Part shown: positions 18,760 through 27,507 of the stretch, piece after piece
Numbering within the stretch: the first letter of the stretch is position 1
Layout of the letters: every line of letters starts with the position of its first letter
NCBI RefSeq assembly: GCF_000739065.1
Contig: NZ_CP009149.1
Span: 1,099,311 to 1,163,310, forward strand
Direction: 5' to 3'
Length of the DNA stretch: 64,000 bases
DNA from: Methanocaldococcus bathoardescens
Lineage (GTDB): Archaea > AGJL01 > Methanococci > Methanococcales > Methanocaldococcaceae
The notes under the pieces: generated by a model
What the model was told of the DNA's origin: nothing
Database searches by the model: none
Seen by the model: the letters and a program-made list of their open reading frames with translations, nothing else
Made by a program: the position numbers and the translations under genes

Positions 18760-19269
18760 TTATTTTAAAAGATTATTTATCTCATCATTCAGTAGAATAA
18801 TTCTCTTAATTGAAGGATGATTTTTGCCAAGTTTCTTTTCAAATTTTTTTATAACATCATCTATCTCTACCCTTTTAGTCCCAAATATTAAGTTATCTGC
18901 ATGAGCTACAATCTTTTCTTCTAATGTTATTGGCACATAATCCTTTGGAGGTAGTCCAAGCTCTATAGCTTCCTCTTTTGTTATTCCCGCTCCAATATGC
19001 CTCTCAGCTATCAATGCAAGTTTCTCATCAAAACCCAACTCCCTTAAAATTTCAGCTCCTACAACTCCATGCTCTATACCATGGGTCTTACTTCTTCCAA
19101 TATCATGCAATAAACCTCCCAATCTAACAAGCTCAACATCAACACTATAGCCATTGTTTCTTATAGCTAAAGCCAATTCATAAGCATATTCTGAAACTGC
19201 CAAACAATGCTCTACCACATTATCAGGACATAAATTTTTTAAAATAGATCGGGCTTTTTCAAACTCCAT
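18760..19269 (-). CDS. HD-domain phosphohydrolase (TIGR00295-like)
   Basis: 169 residues. [19 protein letters not shown] carries the first His, [10 protein letters not shown] the HD pair near residue 52, [13 protein letters not shown] a further His, and HADNLIF the last Asp: a complete HD metal site. The size fits the archaeal TIGR00295 family, likely nucleotide phosphohydrolases of unknown substrate. It converges on the pilus operon. Confidence 0.85.
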   Translation of the reverse strand: MEFEKARSILKNLCPDNVVEHCLAVSEYAYELALAIRNNGYSVDVELVRLGGLLHDIGRSKTHGIEHGVVGAEILRELGFDEKLALIAERHIGAGITKEEAIELGLPPKDYVPITLEEKIVAHADNLIFGTKRVEIDDVIKKFEKKLGKNHPSIKRIILLNDEINNLLK

Positions 19270-19349
19270 ATTCCCACTCTATAGTGAATATTTAACTAAA
19301 AACTCGATACTGGAAAAATTATACACAAGTTAAATTTATTATTTAAAAA

Positions 19350-19907
19350 TTATTTTAAAAAAGGATTGTTCTTTAATTCTTCCTTTAAAAATCTTATTTG
19401 CTCCTCTAAATCTTTAATTAATTCACTATTGTCAAATTCTTGTAGCATATTTCCACAACCTGGACACGTAAATCCATAATCCATTGCTTCTTCAAATGTA
19501 AATCTTACATTACAATTTGGACAGAAGAAAAACATGTTATTTTTCTCAAACTCTAACTTTTCTTCAAGGTCTTTAATTAGCTCATTTATTTTCTTTTTTA
19601 CTACATAAGGAAGTTTTTCAAGTGTTGGTAGCCAAGTATAGGAATACCAATTGGTATCTTCATCTTTCCATCTTTTATAATCAACTAATCTTGCATCATA
19701 CAACTTATAAAGTAATTTCCTAACTACGTTAAGCTTTACACCAAGCTCTTTGGCAATCTCTTCCTCTGTTGTTTCACCCTTCTCTAAAAGGACATCAATA
19801 ACTTCAAATCCCTTTTCATCTCCTTCAAATATATTAAAGAGAACTTCCTGAATCAAAGGGTCGTTTAGCATTTCATATATCCTCTCTATCTTCTTTTCTT
19901 TTTTCAT
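19350..19907 (-). CDS. tfe: Transcription factor E (TFE alpha)
   Basis: About 185 residues. The N-terminal winged helix (LIQEVLFNIFEGDEKGFEVI to RLVDYKRWKDEDTNWYSYTW) is followed by a coiled stretch and a zinc ribbon FFCPNCNVRFTFEEAMDY then CPGCGNML. TFE helps open promoters together with TBP and TFB. The start taken is the ATG before KKEKKIERIY; an ATG six codons upstream is possible. The 5' end overlaps the ATP-grasp gene by about 35 bp, so the two are translated from one message. Confidence 0.93.
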   Translation of the reverse strand: MKKEKKIERIYEMLNDPLIQEVLFNIFEGDEKGFEVIDVLLEKGETTEEEIAKELGVKLNVVRKLLYKLYDARLVDYKRWKDEDTNWYSYTWLPTLEKLPYVVKKKINELIKDLEEKLEFEKNNMFFFCPNCNVRFTFEEAMDYGFTCPGCGNMLQEFDNSELIKDLEEQIRFLKEELKNNPFLK

Positions 19908-20982
19908 ACTCTGCACACTCCCCATAAATACTGTTTATTATTGATTTAATGTTTTCTTTTGCAATTACTGTAGCTATAGGCTCTCCTTTCTCTATAACTG
20001 CATTTTTCTTTGGAATATCATATATAAAGTCTCTTTTTGATATATTCACAATAATTTTTTCTTTAGCAAACAATATTCTCTTTATATATGATTCTTTTGG
20101 TTTGATTTCTTTAGCATAGTTATTATTTAATAAAGCCTTTGCTAAATTTTGAGACGCACTCATCTCTATAGTTTCAAACGTTCCTAAAATTCGTGGGTTT
20201 ATATCAACAATATATGGCTCACTATCTTTAATTAAAAAATCAATACCGTTCATTCCTTTTAATTCAAAAGTTTCTATAACCTCTCCAAATATTTTAACAA
20301 ACTTATTTGGCAAATTTAGATATGGTGTTAAATTCCCAGCATACATTCCCTTAATAATAATTTGTTTGTTAAAGGTTATAAATGTATTGCCTATAAAGTT
20401 AGCACTAAAACTTTTCCCTCTAACATACTCTTGAGCAATGATTGGGAACTTAATTCCATAAATTAACCCATCATTAAGATTATTTAAATTTATCTTTAAA
20501 ATTCCTCCTCCACTACCGTAAATAGGCTTTAAAATACAAAATTTAAATTCTTCTAAAAATTTATATAACTGAGTTTTATTATTAATTTTCTTTGTTTCAG
20601 GTATATTAAAACCAAGATTTTTTAATTTTTTATATGTTTTATGTTTGTTGCTGATTTCATTTATCTTTTTTGGTTCATTCCCTACAACATTGTCCCATTT
20701 TGGAATTTTCGAATTTTCGAATTCAAAAACACCTGAAGTTATAAAGACATAATCAACTTCATCAACTAACTCATTAGCTATCTCAATTAATCTATTCTCA
20801 TTATAATTCTCCTTCAATCTTCCATGAGCTAAGGGATTTATCAGATAATATTTTTTATCAGCATTTAAATCTTCTGGGGCATAGTAAGAGACAGAGTATA
20901 CATAGAATCCTAATTTTTTTAAAGAATTAACTATAGGTCTTGTATTAACTCCTAAAACCAAAGCTTTCAAATTCTCCCTCAT
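19873..20982 (-). CDS. ATP-grasp superfamily protein
   Basis: About 369 residues. ALVLGVNTRPIVNSLKKLGF is an N-terminal Rossmann-like unit; CILKPIYGSGGGILKINL, AQEYVRGKSFSANFIG and MNGIDFLIKDSEPYIVDINPR form the ATP-grasp core with the final metal-binding D-x-N. Archaeal relatives include carboxylate-amine ligases of cofactor synthesis; the substrate is unknown. No clear ribosome binding site marks the start; the ATG at 20982 gives the family-like N-terminus and an upstream hydrophobic extension is rejected. It is located between mptA and tfe in one leftward operon. Confidence 0.72.
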   Translation of the reverse strand: MRENLKALVLGVNTRPIVNSLKKLGFYVYSVSYYAPEDLNADKKYYLINPLAHGRLKENYNENRLIEIANELVDEVDYVFITSGVFEFENSKIPKWDNVVGNEPKKINEISNKHKTYKKLKNLGFNIPETKKINNKTQLYKFLEEFKFCILKPIYGSGGGILKINLNNLNDGLIYGIKFPIIAQEYVRGKSFSANFIGNTFITFNKQIIIKGMYAGNLTPYLNLPNKFVKIFGEVIETFELKGMNGIDFLIKDSEPYIVDINPRILGTFETIEMSASQNLAKALLNNNYAKEIKPKESYIKRILFAKEKIIVNISKRDFIYDIPKKNAVIEKGEPIATVIAKENIKSIINSIYGECAEYEKRKEDREDI

Positions 20983-21029
20983 AATAATTGGTCTGTGGAT
21001 AAAATAGCTAAAAAAGATAAAATATAACA

Positions 21030-21977
21030 TTAAATTTGAATACATTCAAGTTCTCTCCTTAATTCTCCAAGTGTTGCTACTTTTTCAGCAAATGCATCAT
21101 GTCTATGAATACTTTCCATATTTATTTGCCTAATTGAAACCTTTGTTTCATCTGGTAAGTGTTTAAATTTCTCCACCACTCTCTTAGCCATCTCTCTAAC
21201 ACAATCCTCAACAAACTTAGGATTTTTATGGCTTTGCTCAACAACATAAGCTTCATCAGCTCTCTTTAATATCCCATAAATCTCAGCACTCATGGATTTC
21301 TTAATTATCTCTATAATATCCATAATCTCAATATCATAACCAGTAGGAACTTCTAATATAATTCTACCAATTCCTCTCTGATTGTGGGTAGCAAAGATAA
21401 CAGAATCCAATATTTTCTCAATATCTTCATCAGAGAATCCTTTTTCTTTTAAATTTTTAATAGATATCTCTTTTATTAAATTTTGAGCACATGGGCAAGC
21501 AGTGATGCCAACAACTTCAGCCCCAACAATTTTTGTTATTTCAATTTTATCATCTTTCTTTATTCCTTTAGCTCCACCCATGATTTTATGTATCTCCTGA
21601 GAATATTTCTCAGATATTGGGCTTTTCTCCTTAGTCATGAAATCACTAACCATGAAAACCTCTGCCTCTGTAGCGTATTCATGTTTCTCAAACAATCTCT
21701 TAACTATCTCCTCACAAATTGTTTCTATCTCATAACTTTCCATCTCTAATGCTTCATCTATTATTCCCTCTATAACCTCAGGATTTCTTGACATGTGAAT
21801 ACCTTTTTGTGAGCTCGGCAGATTAACAAAAACTTCAAAGGTGGATAATAGAATTATTGGTCTTTTATTATTTGTTCTTTTTAATCTAACAAGTTTTTTT
21901 AGATTTGTAACTCCAACTCTTGTTAATGATATTTTAACATCCGGTTCAAAATTTTGAATATCACATTTCCAATTCAT
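21030..21977 (-). CDS. mptA: GTP cyclohydrolase IV (MptA)
   Basis: 315 residues, FolE2 type. It is the Fe(II)-dependent enzyme that turns GTP into 7,8-dihydroneopterin 2',3'-cyclic phosphate, the first step of methanopterin synthesis. Seen: ISLTRVGVTNLKKLVRL at the start, GIHMSRNPEV, EVVGITACPCAQNLI with the metal cysteine, ATHNQRGIGRIILEV and MESIHRHDAFAEK near the end. The ATG at 21977 is five bases behind GGTGA. It overlaps the end of the Orc1/Cdc6 gene by 17 bp. Confidence 0.94.
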   Translation of the reverse strand: MNWKCDIQNFEPDVKISLTRVGVTNLKKLVRLKRTNNKRPIILLSTFEVFVNLPSSQKGIHMSRNPEVIEGIIDEALEMESYEIETICEEIVKRLFEKHEYATEAEVFMVSDFMTKEKSPISEKYSQEIHKIMGGAKGIKKDDKIEITKIVGAEVVGITACPCAQNLIKEISIKNLKEKGFSDEDIEKILDSVIFATHNQRGIGRIILEVPTGYDIEIMDIIEIIKKSMSAEIYGILKRADEAYVVEQSHKNPKFVEDCVREMAKRVVEKFKHLPDETKVSIRQINMESIHRHDAFAEKVATLGELRRELECIQI

Positions 21978-23190
21978 CATCTTCACCTATTAAGACATCC
22001 CTAAGTTCTTTAGATAGTCTATAATACACATTGTTTCCATCCCTTTCTTTATAAATATATCCCATCTCATAAATATCTGATAAGTGTGTTCCAATAGTGC
22101 TTGGTGATTTTTTTAGATATTCTGCAAGTTGAGTTACTGTTGCTGAACCTCCAAGCTCAGCCATTGCTCTAACAATCTCTGATTGAGCTGGGGTCAAATG
22201 ATTCAAAATTTGATGCCCTACACTAATCCCAAGAGAATGCATTGCCTCTTTAACAACCTTTTCATCTATCTTAGTTAAACCTTTTCTTATAGCTATTGAT
22301 ATTGATTCGGAGCAAGTCATTATTATCTTTCTTGGAATTCCATCACATTCTTCAACAATCTTATGTATGGCTTCTTCAGTAAATGGCTCAAATTCCTCAG
22401 CACCATCTATATGAGCATCTTCCAATCTTCTTCTAATTAAATCATAAGATTCATCTTTTGATAAAGGTGGCATATTTATTATTTTAGGAATCCTATCTTT
22501 TATTGGCGGGGATATTTTTGTTAAATCATCCATTAATGTTGGTGAACCAGCCATAAAGGTTAATATCCCCTCTTCATATAAAAATGAGTGGAAAAATTGA
22601 AGTAAGCTTAAGCAACTCTTTTTTGCAAATTGGTCTGCTTCATCAATTAAAATTATGCATAACTTATCAGGACTTTTAACTTCATTTATTAAATATTCTA
22701 AATCTCTTTCAATTCTCTCTCTTGGATAATGGATAGGAACTTTATCCCCATAGTTGTTTAACTTCCTATACATATCCAAAATTCTATTTGAATGTTCCAT
22801 ATAATCAGATTTTATAGTTCCGCTCATAGTTAGAATATTTTCAGTTAATATATTGTATAAAAGTTGTATCAAAAACTGTCTTGGCGTTACTTGAGATGCT
22901 GTCATTTCAACAACCCAGTGTCCTTGCTTTTTTGTAGCATAGTATATGATGTTAAGCATTGAACTCTTCCCTATCCCTTTAGTCCCGACTATTGCGGCAT
23001 TAGCTACACTACCATGCAAAGCTGAACCCAAAATTTCTCCAATCTCTCTCAACTCACTAACTCTACCAACAAAAAACTTTGTATTCCCCCTTATTGGCTT
23101 CTCAGAAAATGGATTATATTTTAATTTCAATTTATGCATGGTGCTTGCTATAGAGCTTGCAGATTTTTGTATAAACTCTATTGGGTCCAT
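21961..23190 (-). CDS. Divergent Orc1/Cdc6-type AAA+ protein
   Basis: 409 residues. FVGRVSELREIGEIL begins the AAA+ domain; Walker A is GTKGIGKSS (69-77), Walker B CIILIDEAD (178-186), and GSPTLMDDLTK and DGIPRKII fit sensor motifs. The C-terminal ~90 residues form a winged helix (GGSATVTQLAEYLKKSPSTI). It is the kind of divergent initiator candidate reported in Methanococcales, which lack canonical orc1/cdc6 genes. Its 5' end faces the repeat-rich gap at 23.2-23.9 kb, as expected for an initiator beside its origin. GGTGG precedes the ATG. It could instead be a generic archaeal ATPase. Confidence 0.78.
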   Translation of the reverse strand: MDPIEFIQKSASSIASTMHKLKLKYNPFSEKPIRGNTKFFVGRVSELREIGEILGSALHGSVANAAIVGTKGIGKSSMLNIIYYATKKQGHWVVEMTASQVTPRQFLIQLLYNILTENILTMSGTIKSDYMEHSNRILDMYRKLNNYGDKVPIHYPRERIERDLEYLINEVKSPDKLCIILIDEADQFAKKSCLSLLQFFHSFLYEEGILTFMAGSPTLMDDLTKISPPIKDRIPKIINMPPLSKDESYDLIRRRLEDAHIDGAEEFEPFTEEAIHKIVEECDGIPRKIIMTCSESISIAIRKGLTKIDEKVVKEAMHSLGISVGHQILNHLTPAQSEIVRAMAELGGSATVTQLAEYLKKSPSTIGTHLSDIYEMGYIYKERDGNNVYYRLSKELRDVLIGEDDELEM

Positions 23191-23873
23191 GTTTCCACCG
23201 GTAATAAAATATGAATTAATTTGAATTGATAATTATAATGTTTTGTAGTAGTTTCGAATTTTTGTTCTAAGTGTATTATATAGATTTCGAAAAATCGAAC
23301 AATAGATACAATTAATTATTTATTAATTTAAATATTCCATTATATATTTTGTAATTAAATTTTAAAAAATATTATGAATCAAGAAATAAAATTAAAAAAT
23401 ATCATGAATCAAATAGTATTTTATAAGATATAAGAGAATATAACTCTCAGAAATAAACTTGAATAAAAATAAAAATAATATATATACTATTCTAATAAAA
23501 TAAAGTTAATTTTAATTCTTCTCGTAGGAATTATTACAACACACGAAAAATAAAATATCGTGAATCAAAACTTATAATTTATAAAATGCTATGAATCAAA
23601 AATTATATACAAATTAACAGTATATTAAAACTATTTAATATCAATAAAGAAAAATAGATTATAGGCATATAACAGAAATAAATAAATACATGCTCTATCA
23701 AAACGTATATACAAATAAAAGTTTTCAAAAGGTCAGTAATACTACGATGAAAAATTAGTGGACAAAACTATATCGTGAATCAAAAGATTTATAAGTGAGT
23801 GTGGTAAATACAATTGAATATTAGTAAGACAACACCACAAAAATAACTAATATTAAAAATAAAGGTGTTATAG
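23191..23873. other. Candidate replication origin (AT-rich, repeat-bearing gap)
   Basis: A 683-bp gene-free stretch between the Orc1/Cdc6-like gene and the HTH gene. It is extremely AT-rich, has five same-direction copies of a 15-bp motif (see repeat entry) and a near-palindrome GATTTCGAAAAATC at 23283. This layout of initiator gene, AT-rich tract and iteron-like repeats is the classic form of an origin. I recall a Z-curve study proposing an origin at the equivalent place in M. jannaschii; function is not shown here. It also holds the promoters of both flanking genes. Confidence 0.6.
23369..23784 (+). repeat. Five direct repeats, consensus ATATYRTGAATCAAA
   Basis: Copies start at 23369 (ATATTATGAATCAA), 23399 (ATATCATGAATCAAA), 23555 (ATATCGTGAATCAAAA), 23586 (ATGCTATGAATCAAA) and 23770 (ATATCGTGAATCAAAA). 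All point the same way. The first two and the middle two are each 30-31 bp apart, close to three helical turns, suggesting paired protein binding. The core TGAATCAA is invariant. The intervals between pairs are irregular, unlike CRISPR. Confidence 0.85.
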
Positions 23874-24401
23874 ATGGAAAGACTACCATACGAAATAGTA
23901 TCCACTATATTTAGAAAAGCCATTTTACATTATGTGTTAATACGTGGCACAACTTATCCACAATCACTCTCAGAAAATTTAAATATATCGAAAGGTCTTG
24001 CAAGCTCTTTTTTAAGGTTGTGCTCAGCTCTAAATATAATGAAGAGGGAAAGAGCAGGGCATAAAGTTTTATATTCATTTACCTCAAAAGGATTAGCAAT
24101 ATTAAAAAGATTAGCCCCAGAAATATTCGATTTGAGTTTTTCGAGTGTTTTCGAAAAATTACCTAAAAAGAAAATTGCCACTAAGTATTACCCAGTGGAT
24201 AGAATAGGGTTTGAAATTAAATGGAAAGAGGATAAACTTGGTGGAATGATATTTTCATTCTTTGATTCCAATGGAGAGCATTTAGGAGACGTTTTTAGAA
24301 GCAATAAAGGTCATTGGTGGTGTGTAATTTGTCAGAGTGATAACTGTAAACATATCGATTATCTGAAAAAGCTCTACAATACATTAAAAAATCAGAATTA
24401 A
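23874..24401 (+). CDS. HTH protein with a C-terminal CxxC...CxH zinc-binding-like motif
   Basis: 175 residues. The N-terminal ~85 residues are a winged helix-turn-helix (YPQSLSENLNISKGLASSFL, then HKVLYSFTSKGLAILKRL). The C-terminal ~60 residues contain GHWWCVICQSDNCKHIDYLK, a C-x2-C-x4-C-x-H pattern resembling a SWIM-type zinc finger. DNA binding is therefore likely. It starts at an ATG behind AAGGTG and is transcribed away from the candidate origin, between the repeats and the 376-bp inverted-repeat segment. Role unknown; a regulator of the neighbouring initiator or an origin-binding protein is conceivable. Confidence 0.68.
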   Translation: MERLPYEIVSTIFRKAILHYVLIRGTTYPQSLSENLNISKGLASSFLRLCSALNIMKRERAGHKVLYSFTSKGLAILKRLAPEIFDLSFSSVFEKLPKKKIATKYYPVDRIGFEIKWKEDKLGGMIFSFFDSNGEHLGDVFRSNKGHWWCVICQSDNCKHIDYLKKLYNTLKNQN

Positions 24402-24405
24402 TAAA

Positions 24406-24781
24406 TTTCGAGTTTTCGAGTTGCATGTATGTATATGGTTAGCAGACGAGCAAGAATTTTTTAAAGCGTCGATTATCACAAAAATAAGATAGTGGTTACT
24501 GTATCTTATTTTGTATAACAAACACTTATCATCAGTGTTTTAAACTGTTTCATCGTTTTTAATTTTTATTTTTTAAAAATAACAATTTTTTAATGTTATT
24601 TTTTATTAATATCTTGTAATATATTATACTAAAATTTAAAACTTAAAGATTTTTTTATTTTTACTTATATAGAGAAAAAAAGTATAATTATATAATAATT
24701 GTGTTTGTGATAATCACAACCACCATTAGCTCTCGATAAAAGATTTTCTCATATACATACATGCAACTCGAAAACTCGAAA
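24406..24781. repeat. 376-bp segment bounded by perfect 32-bp inverted repeats
   Basis: The left arm 24406-24437 is the exact reverse complement of 24750-24781; each arm contains two TTTCGAG units followed by TTGCATGTATGTATATG. Nested inside, GATTATCACAAA at 24471-24482 is complementary to 24704-24715, at nearly equal distance from the arms (33 and 34 bp), so the whole segment is symmetric. It has no open frame. It lies between two convergent genes. It might be a MITE-like element, a bidirectional terminator or a cruciform-forming site. No target-site duplication was seen. Confidence 0.85.
24481..24540. other. Two consecutive hairpins inside the inverted-repeat segment
   Basis: AAAATAAGATA (24481-24491) pairs with TATCTTATTTT (24502-24512) across a 10-base loop. 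AAACACT (24520-24526) pairs with AGTGTTT (24534-24540) across a 7-base loop. They may act as a terminator for the HTH gene or as part of a structured element. Confidence 0.55.
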
Positions 24782-24922
24782 ATCTTATGAGAAACTAATA
24801 TTTAAATTAATTTTCTTAAAATACTAATTCTGTATCAAAAAAGAAAACAAGATTTTGTCATAACTTTACACAATCAATAAATATTAATACTACACTCGTT
24901 TTTAGTATGATTCTTCTTAGCT

Positions 24923-25984
24923 TTATATGTTCTTCGAAAATTCGAAAATCCGTATATTCCATGGTATGCTATCTAACAAAAAAATAGAGAACCAATGAGT
25001 ATAGTTATTTTTAGATTTTTTAATGAGCTCTAAAAGGATGTTTCTATTTAGCCTTATTTTGAATCTAACTTTGCCTCTATACTTTATTTTTGTTAATATT
25101 CCTAACTCAACCAACTCATCTAAATATCTGTATAGGGTTGATAATTTATAATTAACTTTATAAGCAATATTTTCAACTTTAAACTTCCTTAGTTCAATTA
25201 TGACTTCAACCAATTTTCGATATTTCGAATCTACTATATATGGTAAAATCTTAAGCCATGGAATTTTTAGCTCTCTAAGATTTCTTATTTCCCTTTTTGA
25301 GTGTCTTAATATTAAATATATTGTTTCTAAGTTTCCATTAGTTGTGTTTAAGAGATATTTAGCTACTCTATCACTTATATAATAACCATGAACCTTTGCA
25401 AAGTATTTTATAGCTGCTTTTGTATTTAAAATACCTTCTGGAAAAAGTTTTTTTATCTCTTCATGGCATTCAATTGGGTATCTTATTACAACACTTAAAT
25501 TATTCTTCCTTAATTCTTTAACAAAGTTTATAAAACTCTTTCCATAATGCCATTTCCTTATATCATGCACATCAAAAACAATTATTGGATTTAAAACTCT
25601 TAATAGTGAAATTATTTTCCCAACAACTTTTTTGAATTCCCATTTCCTTATATTTTTAAATAAATCACCTATTCCCCTATACCATGCTTTTTTAGCCTTG
25701 TAATAGTTATCAAATTCTATCTTGTTGCTCATATATTCTAAAAGATTTTTTAGCCAATTTGCTTTTTTATGGTCTTTAAAATAGTAATATTTGTCTTTAA
25801 TTTGATAAATAGTCTTTGCTATTGTCTTTTTTAGATTTGGTGTTGCTAAAATTCTAATTATTGGTATATTATCAACTACTTCAAAATTTCCATTCTCATC
25901 TAATTCCAATAAATTCCCTCTGTCTGTTGGAATTAAATATAATCCATTTAAAAATTCTTCGGGAACTGCCCTTACAAGCTTCAT
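24923..25984 (-). CDS. Archaeal ATPase-like protein without P-loop, C-terminal wHTH
   Basis: 353 residues, basic. The middle has LNPIIVFDVHDIRKWHYGKS, which looks like the Walker B strand of archaeal STAND/AAA-type ATPases, but I find no GxxGxGK(S/T) upstream. The C-terminal part (VENIAYKVNYKLSTLYRYLDELVELGILTK) is a winged helix. It might be a degenerate relative of the MJ-type archaeal ATPases, now a DNA-binding protein. The start codon overlaps the stop of cbiL as ATGA, so they are coupled. The C-terminal end contains TTCGAAAATTCGAAAA, a motif met elsewhere in the window. Confidence 0.6.
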   Translation of the reverse strand: MKLVRAVPEEFLNGLYLIPTDRGNLLELDENGNFEVVDNIPIIRILATPNLKKTIAKTIYQIKDKYYYFKDHKKANWLKNLLEYMSNKIEFDNYYKAKKAWYRGIGDLFKNIRKWEFKKVVGKIISLLRVLNPIIVFDVHDIRKWHYGKSFINFVKELRKNNLSVVIRYPIECHEEIKKLFPEGILNTKAAIKYFAKVHGYYISDRVAKYLLNTTNGNLETIYLILRHSKREIRNLRELKIPWLKILPYIVDSKYRKLVEVIIELRKFKVENIAYKVNYKLSTLYRYLDELVELGILTKIKYRGKVRFKIRLNRNILLELIKKSKNNYTHWFSIFLLDSIPWNIRIFEFSKNI

Positions 25985-26664
25985 TTCTTAACCCTCTTTA
26001 TTATAGCTAAGGAAAGATAGTCATTGAATTCATCAAAATTTAACTCATCTAATTTACCAATTGCTATTTTTTCATCTTCAAATGTTACTCTCTTTACTAA
26101 ACCAACTATATAATCATCCCTATCTTTTATTTTTTCTAACTTTTCCTTTAAATTCTTTGTTTTCATAATAATTATTGTGTCAAATTCATTAATATATTTC
26201 TCTAAATCTTTCCCCTGTGGAAGAATGCAGAGTTTTTCATCTCCTTCAACTAATGGAATGCCTAAAGCAGATGCAGAGGCAAAGATTGAAGATATTCCGT
26301 TGATTATTTCTATCTCAACTCCTTTCTCTCTTAAAAGTTTCCAAACATAAGAGAATGTGCTGTAAAGTGTGGGGTCGCCAATTGTTATTATAGCAACTTC
26401 CCCTTCTTCTTTTAAAACTTTTTCCAAAGCATTTTCCCAATATTTTTTTAATTTTTCTTTATCTTTAATCATTGGAAATAAAAGTTCTTCAACATCCTTT
26501 CCATCAACATAGTCTTTTATAATCTCATAGGCGATTGATTTTTTTCCTTCTTTGGATATTGGGACAAATATTTTATCCACTTTTTTTAAAACTTCTAAAG
26601 CTTTTAAAGTTAGTAGCTTTTTGTCTCCAACTCCCACACCAATGCCATAAACTTTTTTTACCAT
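25981..26664 (-). CDS. cbiL: Cobalt-precorrin-2 C20-methyltransferase
   Basis: 227 residues. KVYGIGVGVGDKKLLTLKAL at the N-terminus and AIITIGDPTLYSTFSYVWKL near residue 93 are the SAM-binding tetrapyrrole methylase motifs; the GDPTLYST form is characteristic of the C20 enzyme. It methylates cobalt-precorrin-2 in anaerobic B12 (cobamide) synthesis; corrinoids serve the methyltransferase Mtr in methanogens. GGTGAG precedes the ATG. It follows cofE and overlaps the ATPase-like gene. Confidence 0.92.
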   Translation of the reverse strand: MVKKVYGIGVGVGDKKLLTLKALEVLKKVDKIFVPISKEGKKSIAYEIIKDYVDGKDVEELLFPMIKDKEKLKKYWENALEKVLKEEGEVAIITIGDPTLYSTFSYVWKLLREKGVEIEIINGISSIFASASALGIPLVEGDEKLCILPQGKDLEKYINEFDTIIIMKTKNLKEKLEKIKDRDDYIVGLVKRVTFEDEKIAIGKLDELNFDEFNDYLSLAIIKRVKK

Positions 26665-26685
26665 TTAAACTCACCAGATTAATTT

Positions 26686-27435
26686 TTAATTCCTAAAAAC
26701 ATCTTCTTCTTTTGGTCTAATTAAATCTTTTCCTTTTCCATCACCAAATGGAACTTTAGCTCCTCTAATTATTACAACAGGGATTCCTTCATTAGCTTCT
26801 CCCATAACTACATTTGCCATACTTGCTAACTCATCAGCAATAGCGACTTCAGTAGTTTTTAACTCCCTTCCAAATAAATCTTTTTCTCCTTTTCTATCCC
26901 ACAATGCTAAGATTCCACTAACGCCAATGGCAATTCCAACAGCTCCTTTTCTAAACGGTCTTCCAACACTATCTGATATTATAACCCCAACTTTTTTTCC
27001 AGTTAATTTTTCAATCTCTTTTCTAATTTTTTCAGCACTTTCATCAGGATTTTTTGGTAGAGTTTTTATTCCATTATACACATTACTTTCATCAACACCG
27101 CTATTGGCACAAACAAAACCATGTTTTGTTTCTGTGATGATAAAGTTTTTTCCAACTTTAACTACTTCTTTTGCTTCATCTAATATAATTTGAACAACTT
27201 TTGGGTCCTTTCCAGTTTTTTCAGCTAATTCAATAGCTTCTTTCGAAGGGATTATTTTATCTCTATCTATTACGTTTCCTTCTAATTTTGAAATTAATGT
27301 TTCTGCTATTACAATAATATCCCCATCTTCAATTGGATATTGAGCAATCAACTCAGATAAATTCACATTTTCATTTCCTTTGAATATTGGTAGTTCTAAG
27401 CCAATAACTTCTACTTTTCTTTTTTCTTTAATCAT
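26686..27435 (-). CDS. cofE: Coenzyme F420:L-glutamate ligase
   Basis: 249 residues. It adds gamma-glutamates to F420-0 with GTP. VEVIGLELPIFKGNENVNLS, EDGDIIVIAETLISKLEGN, HGFVCANSGVDESNV and IISDSVGRPFRKGAVGIAIG are family hallmarks. The start is the ATG behind GATGTGGT; an upstream GTG lies within that site. F420 made by this enzyme is the electron donor for the FprA oxidases encoded at 50-58 kb. It is followed by cbiL with 21 bp between. Confidence 0.95.
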   Translation of the reverse strand: MIKEKRKVEVIGLELPIFKGNENVNLSELIAQYPIEDGDIIVIAETLISKLEGNVIDRDKIIPSKEAIELAEKTGKDPKVVQIILDEAKEVVKVGKNFIITETKHGFVCANSGVDESNVYNGIKTLPKNPDESAEKIRKEIEKLTGKKVGVIISDSVGRPFRKGAVGIAIGVSGILALWDRKGEKDLFGRELKTTEVAIADELASMANVVMGEANEGIPVVIIRGAKVPFGDGKGKDLIRPKEEDVFRN

Positions 27436-27507
27436 ATAAACCACATCTATATGTTTTTGGCTGTTAATTTAGAATCTTATTATATTAAATTTTTGCAATT
27501 AAAAAGT

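Noticed and set aside
23369..23784. CRISPR array
   Set aside because: Only five 15-bp copies with irregular spacing of 30, 156, 31 and 184 bp, and no cas genes; the layout fits iterons better.
24406..24781. Insertion sequence
   Set aside because: No transposase frame between the arms and no flanking target duplication (flanks AATAAA and ATCTTA differ). A MITE remains possible but is not claimed.
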